From Myoxocephalus aenaeus (taxonomy: Eukaryota; Chordata; Actinopteri; Perciformes; Cottidae): a stretch of 64,000 nt of DNA. The DNA lies in contig JBAMJR010000031.1 in the NCBI GenBank assembly GCA_038501785.1, positions 3,632,501 through 3,696,500 on the forward strand. Direction: 5' to 3'. The translations under genes were made by a program, and so were the position numbers. Position 1 is the first letter of the stretch. The number at the start of each line of letters is the position of its first letter. Under the pieces are notes generated by a model, which was given only the letters and a program-made list of their open reading frames with translations, had not been told where the DNA came from and did not search any database. Below are positions 9,701-25,710 of this stretch, one piece after another.

Positions 9701-12700
9701 TTCCTTGCATGTTGTGAGCAAAGACTAATTTATCTTGTCTTTATTACGATTCCTTAAGTTTTTATTTCTAAGATTGTGCCCAATTATGACAGGAGATGTT
9801 TTCCCAGAAAAGCAGTCGTCTGTCCCAAAAAGGACTGAAGGAGGACTGAGCTTGGGGCATAGGTCATTCCTTTATTTCTTCCCCTCTCTTTTCATGAGTT
9901 ATGAACCTTGGTTGGGCGTTGGTGTCAGGCGTTAAACAGCATATGAGGGCTATGACCCAGCTTCCTAACCCTCTCTTCCTCTCTGACATCTCTTTTAACA
10001 TAAAGCAGAACCCTCACTCTCGACGTAATTGTAACCATCATGTTACTCTTGCACTGTTTTTCCAGTGTCTCCCTCTGCATGCTGTTGGTAATTATTGTTC
10101 TATTTATGAGTAAAGCATTCCTCAGATGCTCCCTTCATTCCTCAGTTGTGAACACATAGTTGTTTCCATAACCTAAAAACATAAATTGCAGCACTGTAAT
10201 GACATCATGCACCTGTTAGTAATAAAGAACACCGTCTGGAATTTTTTAAGTGCATAATATTATACCATTGTCAGTAAAAGCAAGTATTGATACATCCTCT
10301 GTTCTTCAACTTGTCATAAAAATCCTTCTGCAGACATGGAGACACATATAGCTCTGCCTATTCAATTTAATGATGTCCATTAAAATAGATTACAACAGGC
10401 ATAGTTTGCTCTGAATTACTTGGTCCAGAAATCCAATCCTGACATTCTTTTAGAAAAAAAATAAAATCCTCCAAAATAACAAGAATGGACAATTGACCTG
10501 CCATCTACCCGATCCTTATTTGCATTCAGGGCACAGTTACATCTCTGCGGAATCAAACGTGTAGAAGTGAGGGAGAGAGATGTAGGCAGTCAGATACAGA
10601 TGGAGACACAGACAGACAGTCACAATGGCAGAAAAAATCCTTAAGGTGCACACATGACTCTCCCTTTCAAATCACCAGGGCCAGGTTCTGCCTTGAGGAT
10701 AGAGTTCATGCAGACTGGAGTGGCTACTTCTGTAAATGTGTAATTCACTTGGACTGCCAGAAAACTGGGTTGTTAATATGGAGACCCATTTTCTCATTTT
10801 CTCTTCCTTCCTGTCTTTCTTTCAAGCCATCTATGCCTGTAGGCAAATACACCTTCACCTATGTATTTTGTTGTCTTGTTTAATGTTTGTCAAAGAGTGC
10901 AATGCTCAGAATAATTTGAGAAAAGTATTGGCCATACTACTGCATGACAACTCCAATATGTCTGCTTTGGACCCAGCACAGACGGGTAGATTTAGTAATA
11001 ATTTGCTGTTTAGCTGTGTTTATGTTTTTTCTACTATTTCCCAGTTGGGAAAGGTGAATGAGTTGGAAAAGGGGGGAAAAAAATAACCCCTGTCCTTGCT
11101 TCTTGCCCTCTCTCTCACTCCCTGTTATTTCTCTATTTTCTTTTTCTATCTCGCTTTCTCCCTTGATCTCTGTGCTAATTTGTTTGAGCGGGTTGAGCGT
11201 TTAGTTTTGCACTCGGTTGCGTTTTAAGATTAATGGTAGGACAGTGTGTATGTTGCTGTAAAATGGACGTAACTCTCTCGGTGTAGCATGGAGCACTTGA
11301 ACTATGTATTTCACCATCCTCTTGAAGACAAACGTTATGCAGAACAAAAGACGGGGGAAAGTCTTGCCAATTAGCAGCTAATGAGACAAGCTTGTGAGGA
11401 TATCCAAATCCTCAACGTGTTAACGTTTACGACACAACCCCCCCCCCCTCCGCCACACACAAACACACACCTTCTTCAACTTGCGCCTCCCCCATCTGCC
11501 CTTGCACCCAGCCTCTTGTAAGGCGGCGAGGGCACCTCTGAGGCCCTCTGTGTGATTATTCACACATGGATGTGGCCGTGGTGCTTTGAGCGGCAAATGG
11601 GAGGGGAAGAAAGAAATGCCTTTACGTATGGCTAATGTAAAAATGCTCGACTGACACATGGCCAAGGCTCTCTTCTTATTTTCTTTATTTCCTTTTTCCT
11701 TTTTAACTCCATGCCCACCCACGCCACACACCAACTAAACCTCATCTTCTATAGATAGATAGATTGATCCAATGAGGCACTCTGTCCCTCGCCATCCGTT
11801 CTCAATTTTACTTAATATAGTAAAGCCAGGAATTGGGTGGATTGGTTGAGGTTGGGAGGCTGGTAAGGGAAACACATTTGATAAGTGAAAAATAATATGC
11901 CAAGAGAAAAAAAAAAAGCCATCCCAGTTGCCTTTGACATGCTTTTTATCAGAGATGTCTGTGTTGGAAGTGAAAATAAAATCTGCTTTTGTAATATAGA
12001 TCTTTGGACAGCCTTGAATGATTTGCCACTACTCTTTTCCGGCCTCATTTTCTCCAGAGCGTGTATTGGGAGTGTATTTGGAATCTCAGTAGGGAAAATC
12101 AAATGTGAGTTGGCCTGGAAGTGTTGCAGTAAACAGTGAGAAAAAGCAAACACAGGCCAGATCAGGGAATATCATTCAGAGCAATGTTTGTACTAAAAAA
12201 GAAGTGTGTAATGGAACAGCTCATATTCCACTCTCCAAAGGGACTTCTAATTGATTGTGTGCTTCATTACTAGTTTTCTCATGGAGAAATGGACAGCTCA
12301 TGTTATTATGAAAACGGAGCAATAGACATTTTAACGGACGCCATTGTGATTATTGCGATACAGTGCTCACAGTATTTGGCAACAGATGACTGCTTTATTG
12401 CTGTTGCTTTTTCTTAAATTGCATTATTTTTCCATGAAGGTAGCAGGGAGTAGCAACCTTCACCCTGACTGAAACAATTAAATGAAAAGCAGAGAATTGA
12501 AAGAGAGAAAATAATCCAGGGCTCTGCTTGATATGTTATTTGTCAGGGGCAGTACATTTGTGCATGTTAACTAACTGTGCCACTGGACTTGGCCTGCTAG
12601 TAATAGGGTACCAGCGCAAACATTTTCTCCGAGCGCTTTCTATTATTAATTCTGTCTGAACACATCCACAAATGAATAATGAAATAAATAATGAAAACGT

Positions 12701-15700
12701 TATATTACTTTTGGCAGCTGGGTCATTTCTCGTTTCCGGCTTTTTATGCTGCTTGTTTCCTACTAATTAACTTTCCAAGGAGTTGTCCTCCTTTTCACAA
12801 AATGAATTTCATCAAGATGATAGTCCACCGCAAGAGTGGGTACACAGTTTCATGAGAAGACAACAACCAGACTTACACACAAGTCCTTTACCGGTTGCTT
12901 GCCATTTAAGGAAATAAATGAAATATATTTTTTTTCTTTTCTTTAGTTAAAGTTAGTTGCACACAGCCGGCACACAGATTTAAGCTGTTTAGTCAGGTGG
13001 ATTCAAATATAGCATTGATAAAGTTTTAACCACTGTGTTAACAGACAGCTTTAACTGATGTTTAAACCATGGGCCCTGAGCAAAATAACGTGTACTTAAC
13101 TTTCACATTACTGACCACTGAACCAGGATGACGTGTAAAGGGCTTGAAACAGGAAGCGCGTCTAGCAATATCTTATTTGGCAAATCAAGGCTCCTCCCTC
13201 CTTTTCCAACTCCAACAACACTCATCTCCCCCCTTTCAGTTGCCTGCCCTATGCCCCGCACAATGCTGTTAAAGGCTTGTGTGCTGGGACAGAGGCTCGG
13301 CGATAAGTAGCCCTCATTTAATATGGATCTTAAAGAGGGCAGTAAACCCAGAGCCTCAGTAGAAGTCCCCCTCCATCCCTCTGGCATTGCTATATAGATG
13401 ACCTCTCTCTCTCCCCCCCCTCTCATCATTAGAGTCATTGCAAACTCTTTCAAACTGCTCCTTCCTTCTCTCTGCGTTTTACTGTTAATTAGTTTGCTTT
13501 GTAAGGTTAGATATGCGGACGGAGCAACTTTGGGAGTGTTTGGCTGCCATCTGTGTGCATACGGCTCTAACTATGTACAGATGGTGTGTGCTTTCAGACA
13601 GGTTGCTTCTTGTGGGGAAAAAAGCACAAGAGACGGTTTTGGTTATTTTAACAAGATTTATGGCCATTCTCACAGGTGAGCTGTAATGATGATTGTTAGT
13701 CAGCTGTCAAAAAAAGGCTAATTTAAGACCAGCGTAAGGAAGAAAAGAAAATGTATATTTCTTAATTTCTACATCCTCGGTGATGAATCTTTTAGAAAAT
13801 ATTGTGAATTCCTGGGAAAGTTGCTTTGTTAAATTTTTAACTGTGAAACATATTGAACCAATTTTGTTGCAGCTACTTGAGAAAAGCTCTCATAATTTGG
13901 ACAACTTAAAATACCATTAGCCATTCAGTGAACCAGGTAAGTAGAGAAAAAGGCAGAGATGGCCAAATAATTGCTCGACAAGGTCACAAAATTAGCAAAC
14001 AAAATCTAATAAGGAGCTGACAAAATTATTTATGGTTTTGGGTACCAGCACAGAAATGTCATATTTGAATCCCCTTGAAGTTAAGATTTTATATTTAGTA
14101 CAATACAAATAACAAAAATTACATGAGATACTCATTGTTTTAGAATTATAAAACGGTGCCAGCTTGCACTAAAGCATGGCTTTTAATAGCATACTCATTT
14201 CTGTTTTTTTTTGTTAAGTTCTTGGCTTGCCTGCAAGGTGCCTCTTGCTGGTGGGAAACCTGCCCTTGTCAGTCGCAGTTCAGTGGTTAATGCTTTCTAC
14301 TGGGCCTTGTGAATGACCCTCCCACAATTAAAAAAGGGTTAGCAAAATTATTTTTGGCCCCCTGCCACATACTTTATGTGACTTAGCAGTGGTCAGAGAC
14401 AGATCGTGGGCTCAGAGCCCCCAAAACGTGAGTTTTTCCTCTCAACCGAGCTTTCTGAAATTGCCCAGTGTAATTAGCAAATTGAAGGAAATTTAGGGCG
14501 AAGGAAATCTTGCTGTAGATGAGGAAACAAAACACTGTGTTTGATTCTTTAGTTTAAGTTAAAAGTAGTGAACACTCTTATTGTTCACAAAGTTTATCAC
14601 TGTTATTATAGATGTTGTGTCCATCTGCATGTTTTAGATTTTTACTTATTGGTTAAAACAGGACTTGTTGTGTCGAGTTTTTATTACAAAATACTTATTT
14701 CACAGTTTTGTGAATAAAATAAAAAATACTAATTTAATTTGGTTAATCATGGCCAGTACGTACGTTCTCTATAGGTCAACATGCATGCTGGAGAAGGACA
14801 TACAATGCTTGCTCTTATGTATTCAAACTTAGCTTGAGATGATAGTGAGAAGAGTACATCTATTTAGACAGAAAAAAGATGAGCATTTTCACAGGAACGT
14901 AACAGTTTTGTCAAACACCATCAACTAAAGGTTTATTAACGATTATAATTTGCTGTGCTGACATCTTTTTTCATGATGAAATGGAGTGTTGAGGCTGGGC
15001 TGAGAAGTATTGCAGTGCGGTGTCAGCGCTTATGGAGTCAGTTAGTAGAGAATCTGTCATTTCATTAGATTTGCAACAACATTATTCATTATCATGTATT
15101 GATGCATGTAACTCGGCGAGACAGGTCACAAATAACATGTATAGACATTTATGCTACTCTGTGTTTTCCATGCACAATTGTTCAAAAATACTTGAAAATT
15201 AGAAAAGTGTGAGATTTAAGATTACAAGATGCAGTACATCTCTAAAGATTGTTCCTTTTTTAATACATCTTGATTAAAACCACAAACATAAACCTTTCGT
15301 TAGTATGACTCATAACGTTGCTTCCTAATGACTAAAAATGAATACACCAATTTAAATATATGAAGAAACTAATTTGCCATGTACAGCATTGTTCAATGAA
15401 AAGAACCGTCTTTTGTCTATTTCTTTTAACCTCAAATCCTCCGCGTGAATGAAGAGGATCCACAACAAATGTCTGTGAAAAATGTCAAAAATACAGGGGG
15501 AAAAAAGATTGCTTTGTTCATTTCTTTCCCTCCCTCTTTCCCACTCTCCCCAAGGTTCTATTAGGAAATAGATCCCAGGTGTTCGATAAGCCTGTAGTGG
15601 ACATGACAGCAGTGCAATCAAGTGTATAAATTTAATTGCAGGCTCATTTTGTGCCGTTTATTAGCCGTTTAGGGGCACATCGCTCCACTTGAACCCTGTT

Positions 15701-16084
15701 ATTGCCAGACAGAACAGCTGTTTGGTTCCTTTTTAAATGTTTCTCTCATTGCATCGTGAAAAAGTACATACTTAAATGCCAAATGCCGCTTATGAGAACT
15801 AGAAATTATTTTACGAAATGCATACATATATTTAAATATGCATTTTCTTTTTATATACATTTTTAAGAGAAAACTTTAAGAGAAATTTAAGAGAAAACTT
15901 AAAATTAGGAAATAGAAAAATATAGTATAATGTTTTATATTTAATATGTTATTTAATTTGGTTGTCACTGGAAAACTAAAATGCATATACTAAGTCTTAA
16001 TATGTAAAATATATTGGAAAAAATAAATGCAATATATATTATTTTCAATTTAAATAGTTATACAACACATATATGCACCTACGA

Positions 16085-16151
<67 letters not shown>

Positions 16152-19100
16152 CACACACACACACACACAAAAGGGTGACTGTAAATCTCTTTGAGCAGCC
16201 CGTGTGGCTTTTGCTGCACTGGGTTTGTCTGACCTCCATCTCTGCTGCTGGACGTTGCCACACACCGAGAGGCCTGCAGATGTACTCGCTTTGGTTGAAA
16301 CCTTCTTCTGGTGCGACACCCCATTAATAAAAAGCCGAGAGAAAGCTGTGTTAATTGTTACCATGCATTCGGCCACGGCATTCCTATAAATCACCCGACT
16401 AATTGCAACAAATTGTGGGCTGACATTAAGCTATGATTCCGAACCGGCAAATATTCATCAACATTGCAACTAGCCCCATAAAACACAGAGCCGGACGTTT
16501 CCCAGGCCAAACACATATCTACCATCTAACTCCCCCATTATTTATGGATCTTTCTTGTCCTCAGCATTTAAGTGCCGCATGGTGAGTGAATGAGATGCCA
16601 TCTTGTTTATTTATTATATCCCTGGATAACTCCCAAGTAGTGGCAGTCATATGACCAGTCACATACCTTGTTTTCCATGTTACCCTTGAAGCCTGGTGTG
16701 TTGTGCTCACTGCCCTGTATTGATTACTGTGTTGTAACGGAATTACCTTGAAGCATTTCTGGGAATTCAAGGCTGCAAAGAGTTAGATTGCAGTCTACAC
16801 TATTTCAAGTCAGTCTCACTTTGTTTTTCAATATTATTTACCAAATGCTCATTACTGCAGTACTTAGAAAGTGTTTGATTCGTAGCCAAGCAGTCAAATG
16901 TTTAAGCATTTAACCTCCCATGCAATGTTTATTTCATGCAGACAAAAGGCTAGTTAAATCTCTTTCTCTACGGTCTGACAGGCACCATAACTGTCACTGC
17001 AGATGATCTATTTCACAGCACAATGCATTACTACCACAAATGTTTCACTATCCTGCCAATTCACCCTGGTACTGTTCAAAGCAGCTACAGTATGTGTCAC
17101 AACAGTGCTTGATAGGGTGTTCCCCAGGTGTGCATCAGCAGCTAAAGATGGAGGAGCAAAGGGTCAGGATCTGATTTGATATGTGGGAATTCACAGGACA
17201 ACATTCACATAAATCAGTTCTGGATCTGGAAGGTATACTTGGGTGCACATGGTGTCTGGACATGCACACACATACACACATGGACTCATGCAGACAATAG
17301 TGCAATTCATCATAAATCTGTATCTGCATTATGTGCACATGTTTGTATCCCCTGTGCTTCCCTTCTTACCTTTCCCCCTGCGTCCGGCCCTCTGTTTTGA
17401 ATTGCTGAGATCCTAGCTGGCTTGATAGACTAACTGGCACTACCATGGGGGGTGGGGGGGACGGGCTGAAGAAGAGGGAGCAAAAAAAATCCTTCTTTTT
17501 GACACTGTTAAACATTGACGGGCTTATTACCGTGTTCTCTGATTCAGCTGGATGTGTTCAAGGATCTTCTCGGCGGTGAAAAAGGTCAGCTGCTCTTAGT
17601 TGTGCTCAGCTAGAATACTAATACTGTCCTTATTCAAATGATCTGCTCCAGCGCTTATTAAATTGATGGCCCGGGCGCTCTAATTTAATAGTGTTGCAGT
17701 CCAGGAGAGGAGACACAGCTGCAGTCACCGGTGAATTAGGTGCTTCTGAGGCAAAGTTCAAGCAGGAGCCCCCTTTGGTTTTGGGATGCATTTTCCCCAG
17801 CAAATTAGTAGTCAGTGGCAGTGTGCAATTAATTAGTGCAAACCAGGAAAAGCTTGTCATTTAATAAGGTGCTTTTTCCACTCACACCTCTCCCACATAC
17901 AGAAAATATGTCTCCCTATCTTACCATATCTCATTCCCTCCCTCCTTTTTTGTCTCTCTCTTTCTCTCTGTCTTCTACTCCTTCCTCTCTTGCACTCCAC
18001 TTTACATAAACAGAGGGAATTGATCCATTAAGTGGTGTGCTATTAATACCATTTAATGTATGTCTGTTTAAATGAAAGCTGTGGGTCAGATATTTTCTGT
18101 GGAGTTTGAGAGCCCCCAATGGGTTTGGCTGAAGAGAGTAAAGATTGGCCACTTGCTGATGATTTTATCCAATGAATGGAGGATAGGTTTAAAGGAGGTG
18201 GATAAGCAGGCTGAAACACAAGACATCTAATATCGGTATTAGGGAGTAAAAACATCTACATACATACTCACAAAAGTGACGAAAGTAAACTATAACGCTA
18301 CCATGATGTGTTTAAATGTAATCTTGTAAAATGTAGTTTTTGGCGGGACACTTGAATAAATATGGTTGTTTAAAGGGGATGTTTTCACTGTAAAATAGAT
18401 ATTTGTGAGGGAATTATACTTCTTGAAAACTAGCTCTCTCTGTCTCGCTCGACTACACAGTCAGTACGCACTGAGCTATTCCCCAAAAGAGCTACTCTAC
18501 TCTTATAACAAAAGTCTTCATTCTCAACCCAGTTTTATGTTTTGCCTGTGTCTATCTGGATGCAGTGTGCTCTACTTGTGCAAAGACAGACATGGGCCGG
18601 GCCGAGGGAAGTCTCAGCAGACTTTTAGAGCACTAGTCCGATACGGCAACTGGCTGATTGTCGTTACTGGCCTGACAACTTTTCACTGGCCTCGGGCCAT
18701 CAGGAATCCTTATAGTTGGACCCTGAGAGTTAACAGCAAGGCATGTATCAGACAAAAACAAAAAAAGTGGTATTGAATACATTGTTACTTTATTCAAAGT
18801 GCAATATTGCAGTCTTTCCCAATTTGTTTATTATAGAGTTTTGTTGGTTTTACTGAATTTTTTTGTCTTTGTAAAACTTAGTTTTACTTTCAGAGTTGAA
18901 TTTATTTTTCAAGGTTATAATTGTTATTAAAGTCTCATTATTTTCCATCAAACTTTCCAACTATTTTTCTTAATGTTAAATATGTATTCATTTTTTATAT
19001 ATATATATATATTTAAAGCCTCTGAGAAAGCTATAACTGCATAGTGCAATTTCGGAAGAATCACCATTGTGGAAGAGGTTGATTGATAATTACATTTTTA

Positions 19101-19459
19101 TGGATGCATTTATGGATTGGTCTGTGTGTGTACATGTGTTTGTTTGTGTGTGTGTGTGAGACAAATTTGCTTTAAAAAAAAACCAGTAGTGCTGAAGCTT
19201 ACAGAAATAACGTTCTAATAGTCTAGATTCCTTTGACTTATCAATTAGTTAATAATAAATCATTTGTCAAATTGCCACACCGGAATTATTGTCTCAGATG
19301 ACTGCAGACTATGGACAGTATACATAGATGGACAACACGTCCCCACTTCCTGCCACTGTATTCAGGCTGAAGGTTGAATGCTGAACATGGAGTACAGTAG
19401 GTCATAAATAAGAGTGCTTGGGCTCTATCAGTGCTGACAGAGGTCTCTTTCCCCCTTAG

Positions 19460-19512
<53 letters not shown>

Positions 19513-22500
19513 GCCTGGCCCAGTGCCTGCTTGTTCCCCCTCTCAACTAATAGACTCTGGTGAAACCAGTCAGCATTGTTGTTCTCAGATTGATGTGACC
19601 TTGATGCCGTTTAGTGCAGTGATTTGTTTATTGGCACTTATTTTGATGCATGTGGAAGTGAGCCTTAAAAGCCCTACTACAGACACACACACACACACAC
19701 ACACAAACAGAGTGAGGAAGATAAAGACGAGAAAAACAGAGCTAGAAAGATGGAAGGGGAGAAAAAATGAGGGAGATGGAGTAGAAGAGATATACTCTGG
19801 GGGCAGATTACATAATACATCATTCACAAAGCATTGTTGCCAATATGTCTTTTATACTCCTTAAATTGCCGTTGCCATCCCAGGGCCCCCTCTGCGCTTT
19901 GACAAACACATCACAACACACACAAACATATTGTATTCTCTCTCTGTACAGTTTGTGTACAGTTAGTGGAGTCTATCACAGGCCTCCTGGGACGCTACTG
20001 TGTGAGGAGAGGAGCTGGTGCCGAGGAGTACTGTACAGTATTGATGGAGCTGTGTTTCTGTTAGGCAGTGAAAACAAAGTCTCCCTGATGCACGGTGGAG
20101 TGTAGGGGGATCAATAGACGTGGAGCGCTTCATTTCCTCGGGCTTCTACTGAAGAAACACTCACTGATGTGTCAGGGCTGCTGCAGTTGCTGCTTTGACA
20201 TAGAGGAGATACCGAACCATGAGGCTGTACTGTATGAGACAATACTGAAACATACACACACTCTCATACACTCAGATACACACTCTTTGGATGAGCACAC
20301 ACACGTACAGTATGATGAGGGAAAGGGAATAAGAAAGGTCAGTGTTGTGTGTCATATTGTGCCGTGTTTGAATAACAAGAAACAGACATGAACTAAGGGG
20401 GAATGGTTTAACTGACACACAGGATATAACAAGGCATGAGCTTGAGTGATGGGGAAGGGTTTGGCCACCACACAGGATACAACTAGACATGTGACTCTGC
20501 TTAGGAAAGATTTGGCTAGCACATGGGATGACACAGGGCCAGAGCCTGGGGCAGCCAGGGAGAGTGGAGAGCCCAGCTGTCACCTCAGTCAGCCCCTTCT
20601 CTGGGGGCAACTGTCAATCAGCAGCCTCTCATATCGCTCCGTCATTGAAGCTAATTGCTATTGTCAACCCCAGAGACCTAGAGGATGCTAATGCTAGTGC
20701 AATTGCCCTTTTGGAGAGAGAATACTGCCTCCAAACATGAGATAAAAAAAAAAACACAGGAAATCAAGAGAAGCGAATTAAAGGTGGTTCTTGTCGAGCA
20801 TTAATAAGGGCATTATAAAAATTAAAGGCAGGATCACACAAAATTACCTCAAACAGCATACATCCAGGCCCGAGGAGCAAAGGCTGGACTATAAGGGAAT
20901 GTTGTGGAATCATTCAACAACACATAAATATGCATGCAGTTACACAGTCCCTCTTACATACACATGCATGCACAAGCACATACTCACACACAAGCTGGCA
21001 CACGTATACACGCAGCAATAGGCCTAATGAAAATAAGATGGATGCTCTCTGAGAGACGGGTGGCTGTGTTATTAATTGCTGTCTGTCCCCTCCTACTGAT
21101 AATGATGGGCTGTATCCTGGAGAATTTGCACAGAATAGATTTTATTTGGAAGGATTATTTATTGTCCTTCTCATTGGAGGGGTGGTGTGTTTAGAATAGT
21201 GAGGGTTTAAATAATGGCCCGTGCGAGATAAGTCCTCATGTTAATTCCTCTTGCTCCTCTTCCTTCACTGGCACCTTCTTAACTGCACCACCCCCATTAC
21301 ATAGATTTATTCACACGGACAGTGAGACTTCACATGGGATATTTACATCTTTTCTTTTCTTAATTTCAAGGCAAATGGCAAAACATGTGTTGTCTAATAT
21401 GTTGATCGGCATTATAAACAGTTTTCATAGATTTGTAATCTTTCGGCAATGGTAGTATTGATATTCTAATCCATCTTGACTCACTGCTGTTGTACCGAGC
21501 GTCACTGCCCTTTCACAAGTGGACACGCACATTTAGAGCAATTATTACAATAAAGATTACCATTCTGTCTGCATGTAGAGCCAGTTGGCTGAAACAAAAG
21601 GACCATGTCAGAGTAGACGTGAACAGAAGAAAGAAATAAAACATCCACGTGGGTGCAGGGGGTTCGAGTCTGCTCCCTCTCCTCTCTTTTGCTTCACTTC
21701 TCTCACTCTCTCACTCCCTTCATTTGTGGGAGTACAGAGGGACAGCATTATCATAAAATAACACTGCCCCCCCCCACCCCACCTCATCACCCTCTCACAG
21801 CCCATAAATCAGGATGCTGGTGTTATGGCGGCTGGAGGCGTGGTAGCTGTGGTGACATGGAGGATCCTGGTGTGGGTGTGAAATCACTTGACCCTCAGCA
21901 TTAACCTTTCTGGAGTGAATGGCCACTGCTCTCCTCAGCAGGCTGGGAACAAAAGAGGCCTGGTATTGATTAAACTCCGCCGCGCACACTTGATATTAAA
22001 CACTGGCTTAGACGCCTGTGTTCCATAAACCCCTCTTGCTCAACGCTGCTCCTGCCTTACCTCACTTGCACATTAAAAATGTCTGAGAATACATACCTCT
22101 ATGTAATTCTATTGGCAGTGATGAGGCTCACATGGCCGAATGGACGACTCCCCTGCAAACACGCACAAACCTATGTAGACACAGTGGGCAAAAACTGTGG
22201 GGCTGATCATGGCTTTAGGTGAGGGTGCCAAAGGTCACGGAGAATGATGGAGAAAGCGAGAGTAGGGAAGGTTTAGGTCTCCGGGGTGATCAGTGTTTTG
22301 TCATCTGGATCGGTGTTTACTTTTTCTCAGCACAGGTTCTCCTCCCTTCATCTCCTCCCGGTCTTCCGAATCGATACTCTCCGTCCACAAAGATCTGGGA
22401 GAAGGCATACAAGCATGTGAGTCAGTCAGCACTTACTGAGCTGAGGGCAACGGAGTTTGAAATCTCCCAGGCTGTAGTCGGTGTTCCATCACCTTTTCTC

Positions 22501-23145
22501 CCGCTGTAGACTTTATGCAGCACGAGACGGAGAGCGCATATACTGCAGGTGTTTGCCTGGTTCCTGTGTAGACCACTTGAAGGACTTTACAAAAAGCTAT
22601 GTAAAAGCTACACAATATCTGTCTTTCTGTTTTAGCTATTAAAATGATATTGCAGATTAAAAAAAAACAAAAACAAAATGTTTTGACTGGTTATAGTTTT
22701 ATTTTATTTTATTTAGAGCCCAGGTGGCATGTACTGTACACATTTGAAAAATAATGAGACAAAACATTTTAAGCTCCATGAATGATTACAGAGTGCACAG
22801 CCAGAACATTGAGTTCTGCTTTGATAACCTTTTAGAGAGAGCTCTTCATTCGCTCTTTTCTTCTTTAATCAACTGAAATGCTTTTCATTCAAGTGGCCAT
22901 TTTATCAAATACGATTAAAGAGACTATCCAACATCTGACTAGTTGTGCCGAGGGTGTCCTGTAACCTGTGAAAAGTTACCCGAAAATTAGAATAAATTGC
23001 CTGTTGTGATAACAATGATTATATTTTAAATTCTCCTATCTATTTTAATAACTGCAGATACCGAAAAATAATTAACTCCTGATATCACATGGACCTGTTA
23101 AACAGTTAACAAGTAAATTGGAGTTTTGTATTCTTTCAATTTGAG

Positions 23146-23204
<59 letters not shown>

Positions 23205-25667
23205 CACACGCACACACGCGCTCGCTCGCTTCAAGATAGAATAAGCAAGGGAAAATGAAAGTCGGTAGAATTTACCCTAATATCCGTAGTGACAATGTAG
23301 GCATGTTTTTAAACGAGATAAAATGTCTTATATGTGTGAGCGAACAATTTATTTGTGGGAATATAATATAAATGGTAAAAGGTATTTGACACTTATGCCT
23401 GCTGACCACAGCTTAGGTAAGCTTTTTAAGAATGGAGCTTCTGACCCATTGCATACAAACCACGAAAACATTTCCCATATTGGTGGTCAGGACTTGAACA
23501 ATACAATGCATTCAGCTCCTTAGACAAGCTTCACTGGCCTTACAGGCGTACTTACTCTAAGGCTGCCCTTTGATTATAAATGGTCCATCACAGGTCTGTT
23601 AGTTCATTTAGAGGCAATGGTAACTGCTACACACACCTTAACCTCAGAGGCAGGACAGGGGCGCTTTTCACAGGGAACGCCAGCATCTGTTCAAGGAAGT
23701 GCCTGTCTCGTTCAGGCCTAATTGTCGTTCCTCTATGAGAAGGCTGGTAAGTGAGAGCAGGAGGGGGGCTGTCACGTTCCTGTCACATCCCAATGGTCCG
23801 GTAAATAGAGCGTGTGAGTGTACCCCCCCAGTTACTGACGGACGAATAGCCCCCCGTCCCTCCCCTTCCCTTCTCTCCGTCCTCCCTTTCTCCGCCCCCC
23901 CCCCCCCCCCTTCAACGCCTCCCCCACAATTCCACTCTAGCTTTCTCTCCCCTTATTTATCTCTACTCTGTCATGTTCTTCACACGAGTAGAAAATAATT
24001 AATTACTGCACCCAGTGATGATTTATGATATTACTGACATAATTAATGATACACATCAATTTTCCTGCTTAATTGAAGGGGGCTGCAGAGCCTATCATGG
24101 CACCGAGAAAGGCCACTGCCCTGAGAACGTGAAAACACCCCTCTGCACTCATATACAGCCCACCCTATGGTTGCCTCTCTTCCTCTTATCCCACTCTTTC
24201 TCGCTCCCTCACCAGCCTCTCATTCACACTCAAGTGCTACAGTGGCGTTAAGGTTTCATCCACCAGGCTCGGCAGAGAACCATAACCCTTGTCCATATGC
24301 TCTAAATAAACCTTGAGAGCTGGACAGTTGTTTTCACGTGTAGATATGCATTCATACATATCTCGTTACGTATAGGTATGTGTGTGGACTCCATAATGGC
24401 CACTATGAGTGTGTGTAGGTATACAGTGATATATGATTCATGAAGATGCGTGTGAGGCATATGTAATTCCAGCTCTACCCTCAGGACTAGAGACAACAAG
24501 GTAGCGCATGAATATTTGATTTGCAGGGAGAAAGTATAGGATCTATGCACAGCATTTTAAACAGACAACCTGGAATGTCCCTCTTGGAAATCTATACACT
24601 CAGGTTTCCCCATCATGCAAATATGTGTTTTCTAATTGGCTGTCCCCTGCATTGTGGCTATTTTGAAAAAATAATAACTACCCATATTATACTGGATATT
24701 TCTGAAAAAACACGGTTGTGTTTGTTATGTCCAAGGGATTTTTGTAGTGATGTGTAAAAGACATTGGACGTTTAAAAAAAATGCAATAGCAGTTCTGTTT
24801 TAAGTAGTTTTTTTAAGTCTTACTGTGTGGCATTATGTTAATTTGATATGATGGTAAGTGTGATGCTTAAATATTTACCAAAAATATTTGTATAATAGAG
24901 TCTATTGCAGTTTTAAAAAAAGTAGTCACAACAGGCCATTGTTGATAAAATGTAAAATAAATCCTGTGTATATTTTTTCCCAATTGATGACAAATACTCT
25001 GTCTTTCAAGTTCCTGTGTATCTGCATGAATGCGCGTGAGTGAGTGCAGCTCAGAGAGAGTGACAGAGCCCTCTCAACGACCTCGAGTACAGTGAACCCC
25101 ATTTCAGAGCTTCCCGGTGGCTCCACCAGCCGCCAGCTAAATGTGTGATCAGGTAGTTTCAGAAACTGCCTGACGGTGTCAACACGCAGAATGTGGACAG
25201 CGGGTGCAGGGGGAGTTGCGGACTCAGATTAGTCTCCATAGCAACGGCAAAGTATCTCTGTTTGTAGACTGACAAATTCTGCTACATGTGAAAATGATTG
25301 ACAGGTCCATTCCTCCACAGCTGACCCATAGAAATTAGCAACTAAGCGTTATAATACCCAGCTGCATTGACAGGGTCTCCATACTTTTTAAAGTCCTCTT
25401 GTAAGTGCTTCTTTTCGGCATTTGCATAAGAAACATGGCGTGCTTATTGGAGGGGCTTTGGGGTTGTTGTGGGGTGCTTTCATATCTTTAGCTTGACGGC
25501 TTCTTTGTGATCAAGGGGATTGAGGGGAGGGAGGGTTGCCAGATGAGAATAACTTAATTTCCAAAGCTTCAAGATGAGAGAAAGAGTTGAGGGTACAAGT
25601 TCATGATGGAGTTTCACTCAGGCAATATAGTGAAGGAAAAAAAAATCGACAGTGCCTGTGCACACTG

Positions 25668-25710
<43 letters not shown>

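Noticed and set aside
16045..16394. Open frames made of repeated His-Thr or Cys-Val
   Set aside because: These are translations of CA/GT microsatellites; the same applies at 28018-28434, 44514-44735, 52811-53098 and 59049-59434.
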